DNA of 64,000 nt from Panaeolus papilionaceus (Eukaryota; Basidiomycota; Agaricomycetes; Agaricales): the NCBI GenBank assembly GCA_015501605.1, contig JADNRZ010000001.1, forward strand, positions 992,001-1,056,000. The letters run 5' to 3'. The notes below the pieces were generated by a model. The model was not told the DNA's origin. It ran no database searches and saw nothing but the letters and a program-made list of their open reading frames with translations. Shown here one piece after another: positions 22,595 to 34,433 of this stretch (positions within the stretch are counted from its first letter, which is position 1; each line of letters begins with the position of its first letter). The position numbers were made by a program, and so were the translations under genes.

Positions 22595-25126
22595 TTAAGA
22601 ATCAGGTGATCCGGTGTCGGCTATTGCTTTATCAAGAACATTTACCGCCAGGTCGACTTCCTCTTTTCCAATGTTTAAACTCGGCACAAGTCGAATTGCA
22701 TCCTTCCCAGCTGTGAGCACAAATACTCCCCTCTCACGCGCATAAGAAACAACCTTCCCAGGTTGTTCGACGTCTTTGAATCCAAGACCTCGGATAAGCC
22801 CACGTCCACGAACTCGTCCTTCCAACTGACCCGGGTATTTCTTCGGTAGCTCAGAAAGCCGTTCATCCAGGTATGAGCTAGTAGATTTGAGCTGACCGAT
22901 GAACTCGCGGTTCGAGAGTCGGCTTAGGACATGGTGTCCGATAGCGCAGGCAATGGGTGATCCTCCGAAAGTAGTTCCATGGGTACCTGTCACCGTAATG
23001 CAGCGGTCAGCGTTCCCCGAGTACAACTACAAGTAGATCATTAACTGCGTACCTGCGGTCATCGTAGCCGCCACACTATCCCTGAGCAACACTGCTCCGA
23101 TAGGGTAACCGTTAGCCAACGGCTTAGCCATCGTCACAATATCCGGATGGCAATCAACAGGAAGCTTCGAGTGAGCCCAAAGCGACCCAGTACGATAAAT
23201 ACCACACTAGTGATGAAAAAACGCGTCATAAGTCAACCTTAGCCTTGTCAAAAGATAGAAACAAAGTTACCTGAATCTCATCGAAGATGAGCACAGCACC
23301 AACCTCATCGCACCTCTTCCTTAACGCCCTCAAAAACTCGACATTCACCTCATTAATTCCACCTTCACCCTGAATAGGCTCAATAATCACCGCACACGTC
23401 TGATCGTTCACCAACATCTTCAAAGCCTCCACATCATTCACCTTGCCCACACTCACACCAGGCAACAGGGGCTCGAACGGCTTCTGATACTTGGGGTTGC
23501 TCGTCACGCTCAACGCACCCATCGAGCGCCCATGGAACGAGTTCTCAAAGCACACAATCCCAAACTTATCACACCCAAGCACATCATCCGCGCTCCTTCC
23601 CTCGCGCTTCGCGGCCCATCTCTCCTTACCCACCTTACGCGCAATCTTGAGCGCGCCCTCATTCGCCTCAGTGCCAGAATTCGCAAAGAACAATTTGGCT
23701 CCCGATGAACCAGCTTGGCTCGTCCCGGGCGCAAATCCGAGACCTCCTTCAGATTGGGTGAGACTGACGAGCAGTTCTGCGAGCTTCCCAGCCCATTCGT
23801 GGTGGTAAACGTTGCTCGTATGGAGAAGTTTTCCCGCTTGCTCACTCAACACCTAAACAAATCGACGGAATTAGTTTCCCCATTCAAGGTATGGTTTTCT
23901 ATCAGATACAAAATATGCATGCATCGCGGGAAGAAATGCACAGCATCGATTCGTGTACGAGGGAATAAAAGTGAGGGTGGGCAAGGCTAGCCATAACGGC
24001 TGCGAGGAACCCGACAGACGCCTACTTCGCTATCTTCAAGAACCTCGAGTTCCCGGACAGGCAATGCACTGCGTTCCCATTACGCATACGTGTGCTGGGA
24101 ATTTTAGCGTATAGACGTCAAGACAAATAGACATGTAGCATAGAGATGCAAGCGAGCCAGAAATAGAACGTGAAAGAATGTAAAGCGGAAATATAAATAG
24201 ACACCTTTCGAGGATCGCTATAGCAAGAAATGACATCCTTCTATATATGTTTCGACCCAAAATAAATGTTTAATTGCAGCACTCCTAGAGAATGCATCGT
24301 CCTGCACCAATGGAAACACTGTAATTGAGAATGATGGAGGGAAATGCAATCTCGAAAATGGGGAAATGTGGGATAGATAGCTCAAAATGACTAGGCCCAT
24401 CTATCTCAAATTGAAAATGAACCCCCACGATCGAGAGGAATGCATGCGTCTCGAATGGGGAATAGAACGAAGGGGAAAACAGAATGAATGAATAGAGCAA
24501 AAGAACAGATAGGAATGATCGTGAAGCAAAGCAGCAGTGGAGTAACCAGCCATAGCAATAACAAGGCGAGGAGCCAGAAAGCCAGTTATCGCGGCTAGAC
24601 CCGTCAACCCAAAAAATGTTGTAACCCCAAAGCATTGAAAAATAGGGAACACATTAAAAAAAGCCACACCCTCACAAAGATAACGAAATATGGACAAGAA
24701 TAGGAATAACATAAAACCTTAACTCACCTTCACAACTCCCTCGTCCGCATGTCCAAGAGCATTAACAGCAATTCCAGCCGTAAAATCAAGGTACTTTTTG
24801 CCGTCCGTGTCCCAGACGTAAGAGCCCTTGCCATGGGATAGCACAAAGTCAGGGCGGGCGTAAACTGGGAGGAGGTAAGTAGCGGAACGGGAGAGGAGTT
24901 CTTGCGTTTGGAGAGTATGGGGCGTCTATGTTTCGAATAGAATAGCATTGAGTTGAATATGAGATAAGTGAGAGGGTGGATTGAAATTTGTTAGTTAGAG
25001 CACATCGAGAGCAAATGAATGTTGAAGACGTACGGAGGTGCTCAAACCGCGAATGGTTGGGGCAGAGAAGCCACGAGACGCGGTAGTGCGACCAAGAAGA
25101 CGGATGGAGGCTCTGTTGGCAGCCAT
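22595..25126 (-). CDS. ARG8: Acetylornithine aminotransferase, mitochondrial
   Basis: PLP enzyme of arginine synthesis; converts N-acetylglutamate semialdehyde to N-acetylornithine in mitochondria. Exons 25126..25034, 24925..24728, 23852..23271, 23206..23053 and 22986..22595 encode 472 residues. The first exon (MAANRASIRLLGRTTASRG) is an Arg-rich presequence. Family landmarks are VWDTDGKKYLDFTAGIAVNALGH split by a space-free core, FFANSGTEANEGA, IIEPIQGEGG, LIFDE, CGIYRTGSLWAH and the PLP lysine in TMAKPLANG (Lys319). The second intron (24727-23853) is 875 bases, far longer than any other here. The gene ends 138 bases from the HEM1 start on the same strand. Confidence 0.94.
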
Positions 25127-26689
25127 GTTGATTTTTGTTATAGATAGATAGGTGTGATGATTAGATTAGAGAAAAATGTGGATGTCGTCTGTCAAAACGG
25201 GTATTAGAACATGACTTGTTAGGTAGCACGATAAATAGCAATAAAAATTTTAAGGATAGGTGCGGAGGATAAAGAGACGGTATATCATTCGCAGCGTGCA
25301 TTTGAACGTGTCAAAGTATACGCGCATACGAACTCTTCGACTCTTCCACCACAACCTCTCCTCGAACGCACGACACCGCGACGCGGCGCAACCACCAACC
25401 TCTCCTCCAACTCAAACCATCTCTATCCTTATCAGATAACACACCTCCAACCAGCATTTCCAAGCTCCGTATTCTGAACGCAACCAACACAAATCAAACA
25501 CATGAAAAAACCACACACCTTAAGGTCCGTTCGCTAGTCAAATGTACCAAGATTTCAGTTCAAGAGTCCAGAACCCCAACCCAGAATGCGAGCTGATCAA
25601 CCGAGAAAGCAGGAGAAGACGAGAGGTGAAGCAGAGAGCCCAGGGATGATATCTGAAGAGAAAGAAAGCGGGAGATGAATGCGTGCAGTGAGGTTGAGAA
25701 AGAGCCGACGGTGCGGGTAAATAAATAAAATGTCAATGATCAAATCGACCTCAGGGGCGTTCAGATAATGCTCATGGTTCACAACCACCAAGTTCAAGTT
25801 GAAGGGGATTGAAACACTCACTGATTGAAGACTAGACAAATTCAACCACAGAAGACGGCAAAAGCTTTGCTGAAAATTCTATCAGTGACGAGTCAGTTTA
25901 TAAATACCACCACCACGCAGTGAAAAAAAATACAACTCGCTACGTGCTTTTTCGGACTCGGACACTGTCGGTGTGTGTACAAGTATGACTCGGTTGTCTA
26001 TTGGTGTCCAGGTCAAGGCAGTGATATAAAATCAAGAAATTACAGCTGATATTCAGCACGATCTCTGCTTGCTTTAAGCTTTCCGAGGTGCGCGTACCTT
26101 GGAGTTCAATCCACTGGTCAGGGATTTGAGCAGAGACTCGAGGGCAAAGCTAAGAACGAAAGAAAGAAAGCAGACAAAGAAGCCCTCACCACATCTACCA
26201 CCTTATATACTCGTAGCACACCATAATAGCACCCCCCTCCATGCCGTTCAACGTAACCTACAGCTAAATGCACGCACTCGTCCTCAGATCACCGTCAGAC
26301 TCTGCCAGCCTATCGGATTTTTCGGAACCACTGTCGGTCAGTGCCAATGAGGGATATATTTTCGTAACACCAACAACTTGCAAGAACCGTATCCTCATGG
26401 GTTTCATGACTGTCAGTCCAACTTCCAAAGTTCATCCGCAGAGTTCTCAGAATAAGTACGACCGTACCATACTCATCGTGAAATCCTTACAAAGTGCAAT
26501 CGATCACTGTGCAAGCTCCAGGTTGTCCAAACCCGATATACATAGCTCAACAGAAAAGCACATAACATTTGCAGTACAGTTTGAACATCAGGCAAAATCA
26601 CATCGTATGCATTATTTTAAGAGAAGGCAAACCCAATAACACCTGGACATCGTATATCACAATCCTCAACACTCCAACTTGACCACACC
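25127..26689. other. Intergenic region between ARG8 and CWC21
   Basis: About 1.6 kb: ARG8 upstream region (C/A-rich on the plus strand around 25330-25480) and the 3' flank of CWC21. Small frames at 26099-26350 and 26268-26639 resemble nothing known. No RNA gene seen. Confidence 0.4.
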
Positions 26690-28167
26690 TCAATCACTTC
26701 TATCACTCCTCCCACTCCTCGTGCTCACACTCATCGAGGATCCAGTAGACGTAGACCTAGCCCTCCTCTTTCCGGCACCTCCCTTCGGAGACACACTCCT
26801 ATCACGACCACGAGCAGGAGGAGACTCCTCCCGTGCCTTACCACCTCGCGGAGGGGGTGGCGACCTCTCCCTCCTCGGTGGAGGAGGAGACAGATCCCTA
26901 TTCCTTCCTGGGGGAGAATAATCCCTGCCCTTTCCACGGGGCGAAATATCCCTTGCGGCCCTTCTAGGAGGACTCATCGACCTCCTTCGCGGGCTAGGTA
27001 GTCTTCTCGCGTCCCTCCTAGGCGGAGGACTCTTGGAGTATCGCCTGGGCGGGGACCTCGACCTAGAGCGCACAGGAGAACGCGAGCGAGATGGAGAACG
27101 AGACATGGAGCGACTCGCACGACGGGCTCCCCTGCGAGGTGGCGACCGAGAGCGAGAGGGTGACCGGGATGGAGAACGAGAGGAGGCACGGCCACGAGGT
27201 AGTGGAGCGCCTCGTTTGGGTGGAGGAGAGCGCGAGCGAGAGGGTGATCTAGACCTGGATCGACTGCGAGAGTCGACACGTCTGCGGCTCCTGGGCACCG
27301 GTGAGGCAGAACGCGAGCTTCTGTCCCTCTTGCCTCTATTCATAGGTGGAAGGGGCGGAGGGGGCATATCACGGGAGCCTCTGTTACGGTAGCCATCATC
27401 AGATGGACGGCCTCTGTCACCACCGCGATAATCTCTGCCGTCTCTACGAGGACCACTAGGCGCAGAAGGCGGGGGCATCGACCTAGGATCATTCTTCCTC
27501 GCCAGCTCTCGCTCTCGTCTTTCCTTCTCCCACTTTTCCTTCTGCTCCCTCATCCTATTTCTCTCCTCAGCCTTTTTCGTCTCGCGCTCCTCACGCTCCT
27601 GAATACGCCTCATACGGGCCTCTTCTTGCTTTTCTCTATCAAATGCGTCGCCTTCTTGATAATCCTGGCGAGTGCCGAATGCACGGGCCATTTTAGAGAG
27701 TTCAACTTTTTTAGCTGCTGCCATAGCATGTGTGTCGAAATTTTTAGGTTTTGCAGCAGGACCCAAGGATGATAGGTTTGCATTCAGCTTTCTGCGCAAT
27801 GCCTCAACCTGAATTTCGATTTCGTCTTCGTCGACACTATCTCATCATCAGTAAGCATATTGAATTGAGAAAGGATACACATACTCTTTATCTTCAAGCT
27901 CTACACGGAGTTCCATGCACTTTACTTCAACTTTTCGTTTTCTTTCATGTTCAAGAATAGCTTCATCTGGTTCTCTGTGTTTTGGTGGTTGAATGGTATC
28001 CCATGACTTGTTATCCCTCTCATGTACTCTCAAGGTAGACAAGTTGCGTTGAACATAACCACTTGTACCACTATATTTAAAGATGAATTAATAATAAATT
28101 CATCGGTAAAATCTGAGAACCGAGCGTACCTGCCGCGAGGAGTCGTCAAACCAATTCCGTTGTACAT
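26690..28167 (-). CDS. CWC21: Cwc21/SRRM2-type spliceosome protein with RS domain
   Basis: Spliceosome component that binds Prp8 near the catalytic centre through its N-terminus. Exons 28167..28130, 28070..27885 and 27836..26690 encode 456 residues. The N-terminus [18 protein letters not shown] matches the conserved start shared by yeast Cwc21 and human SRRM2. It is followed by a cwf21 domain with charged helices (about 40-100), an Arg/Glu-rich coiled region (about 140-210) and a long Arg/Ser and Pro-rich tail (about 220-456) with many [10 protein letters not shown] and PPRR repeats. The tail is much longer than in yeast, so it resembles SRRM2 more. It shares a 150-base divergent promoter with the CLD1-like gene. 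Confidence 0.92.
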
Positions 28168-28317
28168 GATGGTTGTGGAAGAGTAACGTGAGAATAAATA
28201 ATCGCAACAGTGATTACGCATTTCAATCGGCATTGATTTATTTAAATAGCACAGTCATCATGGAGTCTAGTATAACAACTGCCCACCACGACGTCCAGCA
28301 TCTTATTCAGAACTACA
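28168..28317. promoter_or_regulatory. Divergent promoter CWC21 / CLD1-like
   Basis: Only 150 bases separate the two start codons, so both core promoters and 5' leaders must lie here. No clear TATA box on the plus side. Confidence 0.5.
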
Positions 28318-29801
28318 ATGGATGTACTTCCACCAGCTAGAGAAATACCAGCAGCTTTTACTTCAAGTTTTCGTAGTTGGCAAGTATTAATCTTCTAATT
28401 ATTGACCTTCATTAACATCAGTACAGGTGGTCAGCAGCCAACGAGAAAGAAAGTGCCATAAGCGAAGAGCGTCTCATTCGTCGTGCTTTACCTTTCTTTC
28501 GGTCATCTTATACACCCCCATCATCAAAATGTGCATCCAAGAACACCGTCGACACCGATACTCCACCACCTGCACCAACAACACCCGACTCTGACGGTCC
28601 TCTCTCTGCCACATCCTCGAAAGTACACCTCTCAAAACCCAAGCACTACATCAACACACTATCCATAACCTCAAACCAGCCCTCACCCACCGCACCCCCT
28701 CCAGCCGTCATGCTGCACGGCTACGGCGCAGGCCTCGGGTTCTACTTCCACAACTTGCCTACAATGGCATCATGGGCCGCATCCAAAGGCAGCAGCGTCT
28801 ACGCACTCGACTGGCTCGGCATGGGGCGATCCGCCCGCGTCCCGTTCAAGATCACAGCAAAGCGGGATGACACCCCAGCGCGTGTCGCAGAAGCTGAGAG
28901 CTTCTTCATCGACTCGTTGGAGGAGTGGCGATCCAAGATGGGCCTCAAGGAGATGACACTGATCGGACACTCCCTAGGGGCGTATTTCAGCGTTGCGTAT
29001 GCGCTCAAGTACCCTGATAGGGTGAATAAGCTTATTTTGCTTTCACCGGCTGGTGTGCCCCGTGGGCCGAATTATACGGAACCATCGAGAGAGCTGACAG
29101 ATGAGGGCGACTCCGCTTCGTCCGCCTCTGGTGGGAGATCGACGGTGCAGCGTGCGACGCCGGCAAATGTGAAGGATATCAGAGAGGAGCAGAAAGAGAA
29201 AAAGGCCCAGGAGAGCAGGACGAGGAAGCTTTTGACGTATCTTTGGGAAGAAGGCTGGAGTCCTTTCCAAGTTGTCAGATCTACGCTTTTCTTCAGCCCT
29301 ATGCTCATTGGCAAGGTATGTACATCCCTTACAGTTTATCTATATTACCACAACCTAATCACCTTCACTTTTATAGTACTCCACCCGCCGCTTCCAAGAC
29401 CTCACGCCAGCCGAAACACGGGACGTGCACGACTACATCATGAACATCACTCTTGCTAAGGGATCAGGCGAGTATTGCATATCCCACATCCTCGCTCCCG
29501 GCGCACATGCACGCATACCCCTCGTCGACCGCGTCAAGGACCTTAAGAAAGATCTACCCGTCACGTTTGTGTATGGTGACCACGACTGGATGGACCCCGT
29601 TGGTGGATTCGCGTCGGTGGAGAATATGAAGAAGGCGGGCAATGATAATGGTAGGATGTTTATTGTGACGAATGCGGGCCATCATGGTATGTTTTTCACT
29701 TTGATACTCTTGAATATGATTCTGACGTTTTCCTCTTTGTAGTGTACCTTGATAATAAGGAACAAGTCAACGAGCTGCTCCTAGAAGAACTAGACAGATG
29801 A
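28318..29801 (+). CDS. CLD1: Alpha/beta hydrolase of the CLD1/ABHD4-5 family (probable cardiolipin phospholipase)
   Basis: Family members deacylate cardiolipin or related lipids in mitochondria. Exons 28318..28383, 28422..29315, 29377..29686 and 29743..29801 encode 442 residues, the usual fungal length. Visible are the oxyanion region HGYGAGLGFY, the nucleophile elbow GHSLG with Ser206, DWLGMGRSARV, a Ser-rich insert (about 250-275), the acidic-residue loop VYGDHDWMDP, and the C-terminal HHVYLD containing the H-x4-D motif typical of CGI-58/CLD1 proteins. The first intron would be only 38 bases (28384-28421), so the exact N-terminus is uncertain. Substrate is inferred from the family. Confidence 0.87.
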
Positions 29802-30718
29802 TTCACTCTTTTGTCATATCTACTAGATTTATATTTGTATCCCTTGCTGGTATTGTATTTATGATACCCTATACATAACGTATGTAATTTATAATATAGA
29901 TACTGTTCTCCTACTTGAACAAATTAATCACAATTTGCAGTCATTCAGGAGTCAGGACGGTGTCAAGCTTGAGCAACAAGAATGATGTTTCTGTTTCTCA
30001 AAATATGCAATCACGACTCATACACTGTTTAAAATAAATTGGTGTTCAAAAGGTTATTCTTGCGTCGCTCTTGCATTTTCATCCTAGCCTTGGCAAACCC
30101 AATGCGGAGTCTTTTGCTCTGAAGTGTGATTAGCGCCGGTGTCACTAATGCAACCAGATGATTTGACGCTCTTCAGCCTTCTCCCCTCAAAAAGTGTGCA
30201 TAAATGTGAGTGTTCCAGCCAATATTGCCTTTTTTCTTTTTTTTTTTGATAATGCTCGGAACACACAGACGCAGAGTCTTTCTACTTCACACTCTGGTCA
30301 AGTCATAGCATGGTTTCGGACGCGAAAGAGTTATGTATGAATGAAACCTGCTTGCCCAACGTATCGAGATTTTTCTTCGGTGCATATTCGACAATGCTTC
30401 TACAAGTACCCTTACTATTAGTCTTGGAGCACCGATATCCGCATCCGAAGTTGAGCTTCTACTTTCTTGAAGTACTCTTCGCGCTTCTCGTCTTCCCCAG
30501 ACACGAAGTCTTTAGAAACCAACACGACACACTAATTATTTAATTCTCAACATCTCCACTTTGTCAATAACCAATGCTAGACTTGTGCATGACAATAATC
30601 CATACACCTTCATGCGACTCCCATAGTCCATATGACTTCAACGACCCCTTCAACATCACAATAATCACGCCCGAGCGTCGTTTCCAACAGTAGCCACTCA
30701 TGGAAAACAACCTATTTA
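29802..30718. other. Intergenic region
   Basis: About 0.9 kb downstream of the CLD1-like gene. No gene recognised except the cysteine-rich candidate that follows. A T-rich run lies near 30228-30247. Confidence 0.4.
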
Positions 30719-31204
30719 CTAGATGCAAGAAATATTTCCGCCCTTCACTGCTTGAGCAATGACTCGGTCCAAGGGTACAGCACCGCATATATATGCAGTC
30801 TTACCATTGGCAGTGTCCACGCGACGAGCCTCGTCACCTGCAGCGCATATAACATACGTTTTTCCAACTGAATGAACCAAGCATAGCACAAAGCAACTTT
30901 AAGCCTATAACCATGACGCAGTGATTTTATTGAGCGAGTCATCTTCACAGAGTTGACGCAGCAAATCTGGATCAGTAAGGCAGGCCTTATGAATACCGCA
31001 GTATTGAGGCTGCATGCAAGGTCAATGGCAATGAAGAGGGAGGGGCAGCTGATACTGCTTCAGGTCCTGACAGGTATAGGTGATGTCAGCATAGACTGCG
31101 GACAAAAAGACAGAAAGGTTACTCTGCAATGCGTAGGCATATGTTGAAAACACGGAAAGAAAGGGAACAGAAAACATCAGAAAAAAAAGGAGTCGAGGTA
31201 GCAT
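30719..31204 (-). pseudogene. Small secreted cysteine-rich protein gene, possibly degraded
   Basis: Minus-strand ATG at 31204 begins a strong signal peptide (MLPRLLFFLMFSVPFLSVF, cleavage after an Ala-rich end). A tentative splice (31204..31123, 31066..31056, 31009..about 30912) leads into a Cys-containing segment, PQYCGIHKACLTDPDLLRQL then CEDDSL. Further along in the same frame lies TYVICAAGDEARRVDTANGK then TAYICGAVPLDRVIAQ, ending in NISCI and a stop at 30721-30719. Between them are in-frame TAG and TAA codons (about 30900-30910), and no gt...ag pair removes them while keeping the frame. It is therefore either a gene with a splice I have not found or a recent pseudogene. Secreted effector-like proteins of this size are common in mushrooms; function unknown. 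Confidence 0.42.
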
Positions 31205-31340
31205 ATCCAAAGCACACAAACTCAAGGGATAGGCAAAGCAACATCAATTAGCAACTCGAGAATCGAACATAAATTATCAAAAAAGTGTCCGAGTACCACT
31301 CGTCTGGCTTGTCTGTACTTCTGCATGCAAGTTGCAACAT

Positions 31341-32398
31341 TTACTGCGTCTTCCTCTCCTGCGCATTGAATCCCTTGGGCGCCTCAACTCTCAACGGGCT
31401 TTGAATACTCGACAGCGCCTGAATGCCCACCATAATCAACGGCACAATCAAGAAAAACACAACAAGAAGGCTCGTAATAAGCGCAGGCGACAGGATCTGG
31501 TACCTGTGGAGAATACCACCCGTGGGCTCGGTCCAGTTGACAGAGGCGGTGAAAGTGGGGAGGGTGGAGCCGGAGTCCATGGCGAGGATGGGGCGGTCAG
31601 GGATGTCGGGTTGTTGGCGCTTGTTGCGAAGGTGAGAGGGGAGGGGGGAACCTGCGTAGATGACGAGGTAGTCGGGGAAGATGGAGGCGAGCGTGGATAG
31701 CTCGCTTCCGAGGTCAGCGTCTGTGGTTTATGAGTTAGTATTGAATGGGAAAAGTGCGGTGTTGAAAGTAAAAGACGCACCATGTTGCTTCATCTTTTCC
31801 ATTCTTCCTTTGCCAGAGTGGTTAATATGTGGCATTTTCATGCATACTGTATGCTTTGTGCCGGACTTGAGGGAAGGCGCAGCATGACCTGGCTCGTATT
31901 GCACCAGGCGTGATTGACAGCGAGACGAGACACCGTCGGCAATGGAGGAGATATCGGACAAGGTATCTGTTGGTACATAGGGGAACTGGCGCGAAGAAAG
32001 GGCGCTATCAATGCTCATGGGCAGATGAGCATGTGCGCTTAATGAACGAAGGTCAGAGGCGTGAAGCTATAACATTCCGCAGTGAGTTTACAAAGACGCA
32101 ATTCGAGATAAATCGCGGTATTTACCCCTGGATGCTCGATAATGACAACAGCATCGTGGTTGCAGACATCGTTAGACTCGAAGAGAGCGTCAAGTAATGA
32201 TGTTGGTCGTTCTGCTTGATCAAGTCTGAATGGCAGCGAGTCAAGCGCATAGGATCTAAACAAATGTGAACATAAGACTCTTTTTCATAAATAATAAGAC
32301 TTGTACTTTGAAGATGACCATGCAACTACAGGATGGGTGTTTGAATAAGCATTAACTGCGTTGAGAACGGCAGAAACGACGAGCAAAGATGTACGCAT
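31341..32398 (-). CDS. BIG1: BIG1/VOA1-family ER membrane protein (beta-1,6-glucan synthesis)
   Basis: Big1 is a type I ER membrane protein needed for beta-1,6-glucan in the cell wall; the family also resembles V-ATPase accessory proteins. Exons 32398..32307, 32255..32126, 32066..31781 and 31720..31341 encode 295 residues. Residues 1-19 (MRTSLLVVSAVLNAVNAYS) form a signal peptide. The lumenal part contains HPGLHASDLR. One membrane segment (about 243-268, ITSLLVVFFLIVPLIMVG) precedes the conserved IQSPLRVEAPKGFNAQER and a short cytosolic tail. The choice of acceptor at 32067 restores LHASDL, typical of the family. Start codons of this gene and the acyl-CoA dehydrogenase are 187 bases apart. 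Confidence 0.87.
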
Positions 32399-32585
32399 GT
32401 CGACTCGGACAACGACAACGACGATGATGATGATGGAAGAGAACCAAAGCAGGCAGTTTGAAAAGGAGATTTGAACTGGTTCGCGATCACATGATCTGGG
32501 GAAACACATGCAATCGCTAAAGTTCTTGAGCCGATATTCTCTTTGAATTCTATCTTTCTCCTCTTTCCATCTTGAACTTGAAATA
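32399..32585. promoter_or_regulatory. Divergent promoter BIG1 / acyl-CoA dehydrogenase
   Basis: A 187-base gap between opposite start codons. Repeated gat/acg triplets (about 32410-32435) are the only visible pattern; no clear TATA box. Confidence 0.45.
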
Positions 32586-34195
32586 ATGTTGTCTGCTGTT
32601 CTTCGCTCTTCAAAGGCTATCAGGGTTCTTCCTAATGTCTCCGCAGTTCGGTGAGTTTGATAATATCTGAGAAAGTATTGCAATGGTCATGTCAACTAAT
32701 TAAACATATCATTGTTATGAACAGAGCCTTCTCAGTCTCGAGATGCAGACAACAGGAAATTGTGCCAACGTCGTTGAACGTCTTCTCAGACGAAGAAGTC
32801 ATGCTCCGAGAAACAGGTAGATGACCCCATTCATAGCCCCTAAGGCTCCGACGACTCACCACCCACATCTACCTCCTAGTTCAACGTTTCGCCAACGATG
32901 TCGTCGCACCCAAGGTCCGCGAGATGGACGAGAACGAGAGTATGGATCCCTCAATTATCAAGGGCCTCTTTGACAACGGCGTAAGTCTTTCCGAGTACCG
33001 GTACGGCTCGAGCTTCCCCACATCACCTCTGTCCGTACCCGAGCTCCGGCTGATCCATCACCCCCTCATAGCTCATGGGTATCGAGACTAGCGCCGACCA
33101 AGGAGGTGCTGGCATGTCCTTCACCTCAGCTATTATTGCTATTGAGGAGCTTGCCAAAATTGACCCTTCAGTCTCTGTTTTGTGCGATGTCCACAATACC
33201 CTTGTCAACACTGTCATCCGTAAATATGGAACGGAACAACAGAGGGAAAAGTGGCTTCCTCAGCTCTCCGAGAACAAGGTATGCATGACCATCTTACACT
33301 CTACACTATAGGGTTAATTCGTTATCTATGCCTCATTCCAATAGCTCGGCTCTTTCTGTCTCTCAGAAACCTCCTCAGGCTCTGATGCATTCGCTCTGAA
33401 GACCCGCGCTGTCAAGGACGGAAGCAACTGGACAATCAACGGCTCCAAAATGTGGATCACCAACTCTTACGAGGCCGAAATCTTCCTCATCTTCGCCAAC
33501 GTATGTCCTCTTTCTTTTTATCATTCGGATTCTATTAATAGCACACCTCCACCAACGCACAGGTCGACCCCAGCAAAGGCTACAAAGGCATCACCTGCTT
33601 CGTCGCGACGAGGGACATGGGTATCAAGATCGCCAAAAAGGAGCAAAAGCTCGGCATTCGCGCTTCCTCCACCTGCACGCTCGACTTTGACGACCTCAAG
33701 ATCCCCGAAGAGAATATCATCGGGGGCGAAGGCAAGGGCTATAAAATTGCCATTGAGATTCTCAACGAGGGCCGTATTGGTATCGCTGCGCAGATGTTAG
33801 GCCTCGCACAGGGTGCTTTCGATAAGTCTGTGCCGTACACGTACCAGCGCAAGCAGTTCGGTACGCCTGTGGGTACTTTCCAAGGCATGGCGTTCCAATT
33901 CTCGCAAGCAGCCGTCGAAATCGAGGCAGCGAGATTGCTCACCTACAACGCTGCGCGCCTAAAGGAGGAAAGCAAGGACTTCACCAAGGAGGCTGCAATG
34001 GCGAAGTACTGGGCCAGCGTTGTAGCGCAGAACGTGAGCGGGAAAGCGATCGAGTGGGCTGGTGGTGTTGGGTTCACGCGCGAGACGGGCATTGAGAAGT
34101 TCTGGAGAGATTCGAAGATTGGTGCGATTTATGAGGGTACCTCGAATATCCAGCTGCAGACTATTGCAAAGTTTATTCAAAAGCAGTATTCATGA
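32586..34195 (+). CDS. Short/branched-chain acyl-CoA dehydrogenase, mitochondrial
   Basis: FAD enzyme that introduces the alpha-beta double bond in short or 2-methyl-branched acyl-CoAs (isoleucine and fatty-acid breakdown). Exons 32586..32650, 32725..32816, 32880..32980, 33072..33278, 33345..33500 and 33563..34195 encode 417 residues. The N-terminus ([19 protein letters not shown]) is a presequence. Landmarks: [25 protein letters not shown] (FAD contact), [36 protein letters not shown], and the catalytic base Glu398 in YEGTSNIQ at the SCAD/SBCAD position. Ends 238 bases before the convergent HEM25 stop. Confidence 0.92.
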
Positions 34196-34433
34196 ATGTG
34201 ATTTAACACTCCGAATATACATATTTAGTATACCAGCTGTACATAGCACAGAACTCTGGAACCCAAAACAATCCCTAATTTTTAACTATGTTTTGAATTG
34301 CACTATCAGGTCGTACTATACAGATGAGTGGAGATGAGCAAGTCGTCCGAATAACTAAGCGAGCGAATAAAAAGTGAAAAGGAACGGGGAATATAATAGT
34401 AGTACAACTCTGAAACCACGACAGCAATTTTCT

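Noticed and set aside
31448..31783. Minus-strand Ser/Pro-rich frame inside BIG1
   Set aside because: Alternative frame over BIG1 exons; the BIG1 frame is conserved and spliced consistently.
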